Assembly (NCBI GenBank): GCA_030639705.1
Contig: DAOWKX010000267.1
Location: 1 to 16,791 of the forward strand
Reading direction: 5' to 3'
Length of the DNA stretch: 16,791 nucleotides
DNA from: Candidatus Aminicenantota bacterium
GTDB lineage: Bacteria; Acidobacteriota; Aminicenantia; UBA2199
Shown here one piece after another: positions 8,072-13,510 of the stretch. The notes under the pieces are model-generated. The model saw nothing but the letters and a program-made list of their open reading frames with translations. It was not told where the DNA came from and searched no databases. Both the position numbers and the translations under genes were made by a program. The stretch's first letter is position 1. Each line of letters begins with the position of its first letter.

Positions 8072-8575
8072 TTATTCGAATAAGTCTCGAGAAGAGCGCT
8101 TCTGAAAATAGTGATTGATTCTATTGATAACCTCTTCGGGGGATGATAAAGAGATAATACCTTTAATATCCCAGGTGTTTAATCCAAAAACTTTTTTATT
8201 GTATATTTGAGAGTAGGCAATTTCAGACAGGGTGCCATAATGGCCGTCAATGGCGACCAATACATCTGAATTTAAAACAACCAGCGCATTCCTCATATAT
8301 CCCAGTCCGGTGGGTATGGCAATATCCACGTAAGGATTTGCTTCTTCTTTCTGTTTTCCCGGCAGGATAGCAACAACGAAACCATTGGCGGATTTTGCCC
8401 CTTTTGCTGAAGCCTCCATCACACCTTTCATACCCCCGCTGAGTAGAATATATCCGTTTCTGGCAATCAGTTCTCCCATTTTTTTTGCCTTTTTTAAAGA
8501 GTCCGGATCCGGCAGGTTTCCTCCGATGACACCGACTCTTTTTTTCTGTGACAGTTGATTTAAATCAAAAGCCAT
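8072..8575 (-). CDS. SLOG-superfamily protein, TIGR00725-like
   Basis: This 167-residue Rossmann-like protein belongs to the broad SLOG group that includes LOG phosphoribohydrolases, DprA and molybdenum-cofactor carriers. Visible signs are VGVIGG (14-19), the glycine pair in SGGMKGVMEA (46-55), GLGYMRN (91-97), and DGHYGTLSE (110-118), which occupies the place of the PGGxGTxxE motif of true LOG enzymes. Because the first two glycines of that motif are replaced (GHYGT), cytokinin-type LOG activity is unlikely. The pattern instead matches the uncharacterised TIGR00725 family, probably nucleotide binding. It sits 18 bases after rpmB and 15 before truA, so it is co-transcribed with translation genes. 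No clear Shine-Dalgarno precedes its ATG. Confidence 0.8.
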   Translation of the reverse strand: MAFDLNQLSQKKRVGVIGGNLPDPDSLKKAKKMGELIARNGYILLSGGMKGVMEASAKGAKSANGFVVAILPGKQKEEANPYVDIAIPTGLGYMRNALVVLNSDVLVAIDGHYGTLSEIAYSQIYNKKVFGLNTWDIKGIISLSSPEEVINRINHYFQKRSSRDLFE

Positions 8576-8593
8576 TATTGTTTTAATAATATA

Positions 8594-8785
8594 TCATATG
8601 GCTTTTTCTATCTTTCCATCTCGGATACAATGGGTGCAAACCCTCATTCGTTTCACTTTGCCATTAACATTTACTTTTATTTTTTGTAAATTGGGCAGCC
8701 ATCTTCTTTTGGTTAATTTATGAGAATGGCTTACGTTGTGACCTGTGACAGGCTTCTTCCCACATATTTCACATACTTTTGCCAT
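8594..8785 (-). CDS. rpmB: Large ribosomal subunit protein bL28
   Basis: This 63-residue ribosomal protein has the L28 hallmarks GKKPVTGHNVSHSHKLTKRRW and, near the end, RVCTHCIRDGKIEK. Two CxxC pairs (C5/C8 and C50/C53) make it the zinc-binding (C+) form, whose zinc-free paralogue in other bacteria is used under zinc limitation. A strong ribosome site, AAGGAGG, lies 8 bases before the ATG, and a promoter lies about 30 bases further upstream. It is the first gene of a minus-strand operon with the SLOG gene and truA. Confidence 0.98.
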   Translation of the reverse strand: MAKVCEICGKKPVTGHNVSHSHKLTKRRWLPNLQKIKVNVNGKVKRMRVCTHCIRDGKIEKAI

Positions 8786-8815
8786 TTTGAGTTCCTCCTT
8801 CAGACGGTAATGTTT

Positions 8816-8844
8816 ATTCTACTAAATTTTACTCTGAAAATCAA
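8816..8844 (-). promoter_or_regulatory. promoter of the rpmB operon
   Basis: On the minus strand, TTGATT (8844-8839) and TAGAAT (8821-8816) are separated by exactly 17 bases, with four and five of six consensus matches. The predicted start near 8809 leaves a leader of about 24 nt carrying the AAGGAGG of rpmB. Confidence 0.65.
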
Positions 8845-8902
8845 TATCAATCGAGGTAAGTATTCAGTTTTTCTAATTGTAATGTATGTTAATTGAGCGT
8901 GA

Positions 8903-8950
8903 GGGAATTTCTTCTAAGCGTGCCCCGGAGGGAGCGAAGAAGATATTCCC
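8903..8950. repeat. imperfect inverted repeat between rpmB promoter and radical SAM gene
   Basis: GGGAATTTCTTCT (8903-8915) pairs with the sequence at 8938-8950 over 13 positions with one T-T mismatch. The 22-base loop contains the GC-rich CCCCGGAGGG. It starts 9 bases after the radical SAM stop codon on the minus strand, where a terminator or mRNA-end hairpin would be expected. No U-tract follows on that strand, so a standard intrinsic terminator is not supported. It may protect the transcript end or insulate the rpmB promoter. Confidence 0.5.
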
Positions 8951-8958
8951 GGAAGCAT

Positions 8959-10437
8959 TCATTGCAATTTTTTTTCAATCATTTTGGGTATACGAAATTT
9001 TTCAACCCAGTTCAAGGATATCTTTTCCCGGTAATCAATGAAAATATCTGCAATTTGATTGGGTTTGAGAAGCTCAAGGGTTTTCAGGAAAATTTTATTT
9101 TTTTTCTTCCAGGTTCGATTTAAGTGCCGGGCATAAATATTGACGAAGAACCCGATGAAATTTCCAAAAACCAACTTTTTTACTTTCTGGAACCTCGAGT
9201 AGAATTTTTTATGGCCATAGATTTGGGCTTTTTGGAGTTCTGACATGGTAAAATGATTTGGTTTAAATACCACATGATGCGCATCATACAGACTCCAATC
9301 CTTGAATTGAATCCGGCGTTGGTCGTTTATATTTTTAAAGTAGTCAGTGCCGGGCAGCGGGGTTAAAATGAGGAATTGAACCGAAGTGAGTTTGGAGCGC
9401 CGGGCAAATTTAACTGTCTCTTTGACTGTATTCCAGTTGTCGTTATCAAAGCCCAGCATAAACATACCATGGATATGAATATGGTGACGCTGGAGTATGG
9501 TGATCGCCTGAACAATATCTTCAACCTTTTGGTTTTTTTTCATGGCTTCAAGGCTATCCGGATTAGTGGATTCGAATCCGATATAAAGTGTATGGCATCC
9601 GGCCTTTTTCATTAGCTTGACCAATTCGATGTCTTTTGCGATCTCCACCCTGACCTGGGTAGACCATTTGAATTTAAATTTTTCCGCGATCATTGCTTTT
9701 AGTAATTTTTTTGTATGGTCGGGGTTTGCCGAAAAATTGTCGTCATAGAAGAAAATATTATTGCTCTGGTCCTGATATTGTCTTAATTCTTCTAAGATAT
9801 TTTAAGTTGATCGGAACCTGTATTTCCTTCCAAACATGGGGGTGACTGAACAGAATGAACAGTTATAGGGACAGCCTCTTGAGGTTTGTATGGGGACAGC
9901 CCTTTTTTTACTTATGATGTTTGTATTTCCCCTGAATAGAGAGAAGTCCGGGAAAGGGATTGAATCCAGGTTCTGGCAGAGAACCATACCGGGGTTATGG
10001 AAGTGGCTTCCATTCATTTTGTATGATAAGTTCGGAATACCTGAGTAGTCACCATGATTTTCCCAGGCATCTATAAATTTCATTAACGCCTCTTCTCCCT
10101 CACCTCTGATTACAAAGTCTGCATGTTCGAGCGCTTCGTCTGTCAGGAAGCTGACATGAGGCCCTCCCATCATCACCGGTAAGTTATATTCTCTGGCCTT
10201 GTCTGCAATCATATAGGCACGGGGGGCTGTTGAAGTGATTGTGGAAATACCAATCATATCTGCGGATTTGATACTATTCCACTGTATATTTTCGATATCC
10301 TCAACAAAAATGTCTACATCCCAACCTCTTTTTTTCATCAGGCTTCCAAGTATGAAAATTCCCAGACGGGGCAACTTAAATAATGAAAATATATGCAGGT
10401 TCGGGGATTTTGGTTCGATGAAGACAATTTTAGCCAT
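8959..10437 (-). pseudogene. B12-binding radical SAM protein, interrupted by one in-frame TAA
   Basis: The frame from ATG 10437 to the TGA at 8959-8961 is continuous except for a TAA at 9804-9802 (codon 212). Before the stop, residues 1-150 form a cobalamin-binding Rossmann domain (GISTITS at 63-69, MMGGPHVSF at 89-97), then the radical SAM cluster motif CPYNCSFC (C189, C193, C196). Directly after the stop the same frame continues NILEELRQYQ, then FFYDDNFSANPD and the rest of the SAM barrel (YIGFEST, GMFMLGFDND, LTPLPGTDYF), ending in a C-terminal helical region. No residue is lost, so read-through would give about 491 residues. The stop falls where relatives usually have Glu (RFRS-x-E-N), consistent with one GAA-to-TAA change. 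An internal ATG at 9693 would give 244 residues lacking the iron-sulfur motif. The start overlaps merR by 8 bases behind GGGAG. Substrate unknown; sequencing error not excluded. Confidence 0.8.
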
Positions 10438-11149
10438 TTTTTTCTCCCTTTTTTATGGGTGTCCTTTTCTGATTTTTTCTTTTGAAGTTGTTGATCTCTT
10501 TTGTTTTTTTGTTCAGTAGTTCCTCCCAGCGATTGATGCCTTCTTTTAAGAGCTTCATTTTGTTTAAAAACAGTTTAATCTCCCTCAGCATTTTATTCAG
10601 TTTTTGGTCGGTTTCTCTTTTTGAAAACCGGTTGTTATTGGCTTCGATTTGTAAAAACAAACGGAATAGATCTGAGATTTTTTTTATTTCTTCCAGAGAA
10701 TATCCGAATAATTGTAGATCTTTGATAAGATTACATAAATAAATATAAATTTCCGAATACAGTCGGAATCCCCCTTCACTTCGCATATCAGCTTCAATAA
10801 TTCCGATTTCTTCCCAGTGTTTAATGGTTCGGGTACTGATGCCGACCCGTTCTGCCAGTCCTCCGATTGTCAATCTCTTCTTTGTCACAGGTTGTTTATT
10901 TAGAGCACGGGTTTTTGGCAATCCCACTTTCCGGGTTATCCGGTTTATTTCATCCAAACCATAGCCTATTTCCAATAATTTTTTAATATATGCTATTTGC
11001 TCTAATGAATCTGAAGTATAGAAAGGAATATTGTTTTCAGTGAAACCGGAAGGCATGATAATTTTTACAGCCTCCATTTCCAGGAGTAATTTTTCCGAAA
11101 TTTTGGCTTTGGATAAAAACTCTTCCTTTATTAAGATTGAGTCTTTCAT
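10430..11149 (-). CDS. MerR-family regulator with two MerR-type domains
   Basis: The 239-residue protein appears to contain two MerR-like DNA-binding domains in tandem. The second (92-163) is canonical: LTIGGLAERVGISTRTIKHWEEIGII, then a GGFRLYSE wing and a GYSLEEIKKI helix. The first (about 7-78) has the same order in weaker form: KAKISEKLLLEMEAVKII, a wing ending FYTSDSLEQIAYIKKL, and GYGLDEINRI. A charged, probably coiled-coil helix follows (164-215), then a Lys-rich tail. No metal-binding cysteines or B12-binding domain are visible, so the signal is unknown. AGGAG lies 6 bases before the ATG. The stop overlaps the radical SAM start by 8 bases, so the two form one operon. A perfect inverted repeat over its own promoter suggests autoregulation. 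Confidence 0.85.
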   Translation of the reverse strand: MKDSILIKEEFLSKAKISEKLLLEMEAVKIIMPSGFTENNIPFYTSDSLEQIAYIKKLLEIGYGLDEINRITRKVGLPKTRALNKQPVTKKRLTIGGLAERVGISTRTIKHWEEIGIIEADMRSEGGFRLYSEIYIYLCNLIKDLQLFGYSLEEIKKISDLFRLFLQIEANNNRFSKRETDQKLNKMLREIKLFLNKMKLLKEGINRWEELLNKKTKEINNFKRKNQKRTPIKKGEKNG

Positions 11150-11180
11150 GTTGACTCCTAACGTACTGGTTTAAAATATC

Positions 11181-11200
11181 AAACGTAACCGTATACGTTT
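11181..11200. promoter_or_regulatory. candidate MerR operator (perfect inverted repeat)
   Basis: The plus strand reads AAACGTA, six bases (ACCGTA), TACGTTT: perfect 7-base arms. It begins directly after the -10 box of the merR promoter and covers predicted positions -6 to +14. A bound regulator there would block initiation. A third AACGTA half-site lies at 11160-11165, 22 bases from the matching half-site at 11182, close to two helical turns. Confidence 0.6.
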
Positions 11201-11229
11201 AATATAATATATTTTTGAATAAAAATCAA
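11201..11229 (-). promoter_or_regulatory. promoter of the merR-radical SAM operon
   Basis: On the minus strand, TTGATT (11229-11224) and TATATT (11206-11201) are 17 bases apart. The predicted start is at 11194, giving a 45-nt leader with AGGAG before the ATG at 11149. The spacer is the ordinary 17 bases, not the 19-20 bases typical of promoters activated by MerR twisting, which fits repression better than activation. Confidence 0.65.
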
Positions 11230-11326
11230 CACTTTTTTATTTTTTCTGAAAATTTTATGGATTGGTGATTTAAGGTAATTTAAACTTTTATATTTTTCAG
11301 CATTGTGGTGGATTGGGTTGGGAGAT

Positions 11327-11791
11327 TTAAAAAATCAGTGGTTTTAACACCATGACCAATCGTAAAATCCCCGCAGTGTATAATCCAGCGATCAGGTCAT
11401 CCATCATAATTCCCAGACCGCTCCCAATTTTTTCAGCCTGCCTGATCGGAAAAGGTTTAAAGATATCAAAAATTCTGAAAATAAAGAATGCAGCCAAATA
11501 AAAGGTGAGGGAATAGGGAATTAAAATCAGGCAAAGCATCTGTCCTGCCACTTCATCAATGACACATTCATGAGGGTCTTTTTTATTGAAATATTTTTCA
11601 GCATATCCGGCTGCAGGAATACCCATGATGATAATGAGTACCAAAGAGATGATTCCCGAAATGGGAGAATGAATATAGGGACGAATGACAAATAAGGTAG
11701 CGGTAGTAACCAACGATGCCCAGGTTCCCGGGGCGATTGTGATTCTGCCGATATTAAAAAAAGTAGCCACGGTTAATAAAATTCTATTCAT
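11327..11791 (-). CDS. pgpA: Phosphatidylglycerophosphatase A
   Basis: PgpA removes the phosphate of phosphatidylglycerophosphate to give phosphatidylglycerol, at the inner membrane. The 154-residue protein has the family's conserved blocks: APGTWAS (20-26), DPHECVIDEVAGQ (72-84, the acidic catalytic motif), FRIFDIFKPFPI (105-116), and a GLGIMMDDLIAG stretch (125-136), set among four hydrophobic segments. The ATG overlaps the rimO stop by four bases (ATGA), with GGAG seven bases upstream inside rimO, so the two are translationally coupled. The region after its stop is AT-rich and shows no convincing terminator before the merR promoter. Confidence 0.95.
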   Translation of the reverse strand: MNRILLTVATFFNIGRITIAPGTWASLVTTATLFVIRPYIHSPISGIISLVLIIIMGIPAAGYAEKYFNKKDPHECVIDEVAGQMLCLILIPYSLTFYLAAFFIFRIFDIFKPFPIRQAEKIGSGLGIMMDDLIAGLYTAGILRLVMVLKPLIF

Positions 11792-13104
11792 ATCATTTCT
11801 CCGTATAGAAATTCATTTTTAAATCCGGTTATTCTCACTTTTTTTATTTTATAATCTTCGTCAAAGGGTGATTTTATCTGGGTAAATCCGTCCACCTCAG
11901 GGGCTTGAGATTTGATTCTACCGATGGTTGAATTATTTTCCCAGGGGCCCAGGGGAATAAATTCCTGGATTGTGTTGAGAAGGCGTTTATTAAAAATCTG
12001 TATGTTCTGGTCGGAAATATCCATTAAAGTGTTTTTGCGTTCTTCAATCACCTTAGAATAAACCCTGTTTTTCAGGTTAAATGCCGGGGTGTTTTCCTCC
12101 GGTGAAAACCCGAATATTCCAATCCGTTCTATAGCTGAATCCCTGGTGAACTGAACCAGTTGCCGGAATTCCCGGTCAGTTTCTCCTGGAAATCCCACGA
12201 TGAAGGTGGATCTGATGACTCCATTCGGGTATTCTTTTCTGATTGTATTGATTAATTCCAGGTTTTTTTGTATTCCACCGCCTCTTTTCATCCGTTTTAA
12301 TATGGCGGGGGATAGGTGTTGAAAAGGTAAATCAAAATAGGGGAGTATGGATGGATTTGAAAATGCTTCAACGATGTCCTCATCAACTTCTTCAGGCATT
12401 AAATACAGCACCCGAATCCATTTAAAACCCAGAGTTGATAAGTCTTTGAGCAACCGGGGCAATAATGATTTTTGTCCCTTATCTTTTCCAAAATAAGTGG
12501 TATTCTGGGAAATGATATTCACTTCCTGGAATCCCATAGCCAGATATTTTTCAGCTTCCTTCACGATAGACAGTGTGGTTCTGGAACGATAAGGACCTCT
12601 AATCTGTGGAATGGCACAGAAGCTACAGGTCATGTCGCAGCCTTCTGAAATTTTTATAAAGGTTGTATTTGGGGTGGTGATAATGATTCGTTCATGGTTT
12701 TCATCGTATAAAAAGAGTCCCTTATCGGAATAGTTTTGCTTTTTGTTTGCGGCAATCAATCGGGCCAATTGTGAAAAATCATTGACCCCCCAGATAATAT
12801 CCGCATTTTTAAAATACTTTTTTAAATCTTGATAGTACCGCTGGGTCAGGCATCCGATGACGGCAACTTTTTTTATTTCACCTTTTTCTTTTCTTTCCAG
12901 TGCCCTTAGGATTTCGTCAATACTTTCTTCTTTGGCTTCCTGAATGAAACCGCAGGTGTTGATTACCACCCAGTCTGAATCTTCATAAGTGGATACAATC
13001 TTGATATTATGATTTTCCAGCATTCCTCCCAGAACTTCAGTATCCACAATATTCTTAAAGCATCCGAGGCTTACAAATGATAGGGTTGTCTCTTGTTTGT
13101 CCAT
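11788..13104 (-). CDS. rimO: Ribosomal protein uS12 methylthiotransferase
   Basis: RimO adds a methylthio group to an aspartate of ribosomal protein S12, using two iron-sulfur clusters and SAM. The 438-residue protein has the N-terminal UPF0004 domain with three cluster cysteines (C15 in SLGCFKN, C51 in NTCGF, C85 in IGCLT). The radical SAM motif CDMTCSFC follows (C156, C160, C163) in the context KISEGC and AIPQIRGPYRSR. A TRAM-type C-terminal domain (about 375-438) binds the substrate. SLGCFKNIVDTE and the context around the SAM cysteines favour RimO over the tRNA enzyme MiaB. The start ATG has no visible Shine-Dalgarno and the predicted leader is only about 15 nt. It overlaps pgpA by four bases. 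Confidence 0.93.
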   Translation of the reverse strand: MDKQETTLSFVSLGCFKNIVDTEVLGGMLENHNIKIVSTYEDSDWVVINTCGFIQEAKEESIDEILRALERKEKGEIKKVAVIGCLTQRYYQDLKKYFKNADIIWGVNDFSQLARLIAANKKQNYSDKGLFLYDENHERIIITTPNTTFIKISEGCDMTCSFCAIPQIRGPYRSRTTLSIVKEAEKYLAMGFQEVNIISQNTTYFGKDKGQKSLLPRLLKDLSTLGFKWIRVLYLMPEEVDEDIVEAFSNPSILPYFDLPFQHLSPAILKRMKRGGGIQKNLELINTIRKEYPNGVIRSTFIVGFPGETDREFRQLVQFTRDSAIERIGIFGFSPEENTPAFNLKNRVYSKVIEERKNTLMDISDQNIQIFNKRLLNTIQEFIPLGPWENNSTIGRIKSQAPEVDGFTQIKSPFDEDYKIKKVRITGFKNEFLYGEMI

Positions 13105-13125
13105 AATAATACAAATTTAAGCTTG

Positions 13126-13154
13126 ATTGTATCAGATTCTTTTCACCAGGGCAA
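13126..13154 (-). promoter_or_regulatory. promoter of rimO-pgpA
   Basis: On the minus strand, TTGCCC (13154-13149) and TACAAT (13131-13126) are separated by 17 bases, and the TGA just before the -10 makes an extended -10 element. The predicted start near 13119 leaves about 15 nt of AT-rich leader with no Shine-Dalgarno. Confidence 0.55.
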
Positions 13155-13186
13155 TTCGAATTTGAAAACAGGAGAACACCCAATAG

Positions 13187-13205
13187 AATAAAAATCCTTG
13201 GGGAT
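13187..13205 (-). terminator. possible weak terminator after the tRNA genes
   Basis: Shortly after tRNA-Glu the minus strand reads ATCC-CCAA-GGAT followed by TTTTATT. The stem is only four base pairs, so this is a weak candidate and may allow read-through into rimO. Confidence 0.25.
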
Positions 13206-13213
13206 AGATCAAG

Positions 13214-13285
13214 TAGCCCGTAGGGGAATCGAACCCCTCTTGCAGGGTTGAAAACCCTGTGTCCTAACCGATAGACGAACGGGCC
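13214..13285 (-). tRNA. tRNA-Glu (anticodon UUC)
   Basis: A full 72-nt cloverleaf is present. The acceptor stem is GGCCCGT with ACGGGCT (one G-U pair) and the D arm is GTCT/GGAC. The anticodon stem CAGGG/CCCTG encloses the loop TTTTCAA, giving anticodon TTC. The T arm is AGGGG-TTCGATT-CCCCT and the discriminator base is A. The 3' CCA is not encoded (CTT follows), so it must be added by a nucleotidyltransferase. It lies 6 bases after tRNA-Lys, in the same transcript. Confidence 0.95.
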
Positions 13286-13291
13286 ACAAAA

Positions 13292-13363
13292 TGAGCCGTA
13301 CTGGATTCGAACCAGTGACACCCGGCTTAAAAGGCCAGTGCTCTGCCTCTGAGCTAACGGCCC
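13292..13363 (-). tRNA. tRNA-Lys (anticodon UUU)
   Basis: A full 72-nt cloverleaf is present. The acceptor stem is GGGCCGT with ACGGCTC and the D arm is GCTC/GAGC. The anticodon stem CTGGC/GCCGG encloses the loop CTTTTAA, giving anticodon TTT. The T arm is ACTGG-TTCGAAT-CCAGT and the discriminator base is A. CCA is not encoded. It is the first gene of the tRNA pair, with a 6-nt predicted leader from the promoter upstream. Confidence 0.95.
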
Positions 13364-13376
13364 GAATTGAGTGTTA

Positions 13377-13405
13377 AATCTATCATATTTCCCCATAACT
13401 GTCAA
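13377..13405 (-). promoter_or_regulatory. promoter of the tRNA-Lys/tRNA-Glu pair
   Basis: On the minus strand, TTGACA (13405-13400, perfect) and TAGATT (13382-13377) are separated by 17 bases, with TGA before the -10 as an extended element. The predicted start near 13370 leaves about 6 nt before tRNA-Lys. Confidence 0.7.
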
Positions 13406-13441
13406 CTAATAGCCGCACAGTGATTAATAAAATTCATTTTA

Positions 13442-13470
13442 TTTAAAAAAAAATATTTTTATGCTATATT
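13442..13470 (+). promoter_or_regulatory. promoter of the acyl-ACP synthetase-like gene
   Basis: TTTAAA (13442-13447) and TATATT (13465-13470) are separated by 17 bases, with TGC before the -10 as an extended element. The spacer holds an A-tract followed by a T-tract. The predicted start near 13477 gives a leader of about 34 nt that contains AAGGAGG (13499-13505) five bases before the ATG. It is divergent from the tRNA promoter. Confidence 0.55.
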
Positions 13471-13510
13471 TGAAATTTATATTTGCTGAAAAATTTTTAA
13501 GGAGGAAAAA

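Noticed and set aside
8959..9693. Independent gene starting at internal ATG 9693
   Set aside because: The 36 codons upstream in the same frame encode conserved radical SAM sequence (FFYDDNFSANPD) back to the TAA, and the internal ATG would yield a protein without the iron-sulfur motif.
9802..9804. Selenocysteine, pyrrolysine or reassigned stop codon in the radical SAM gene
   Set aside because: Sec and Pyl use TGA and TAG, not TAA. TAA is the normal stop of several intact genes in the window, and relatives are expected to have Glu at this position.
11230..11326. Terminator or riboswitch between pgpA and merR
   Set aside because: CTGAAAA and TTTTCAG arms occur but are far apart and AT-rich, with no compact hairpin or recognised riboswitch core. 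It is probably plain spacer.
13055..13405. 116-residue minus-strand frame across the tRNA genes
   Set aside because: It covers both tRNA genes, the rimO promoter and the start of rimO. Its translation is simply tRNA sequence read as protein.
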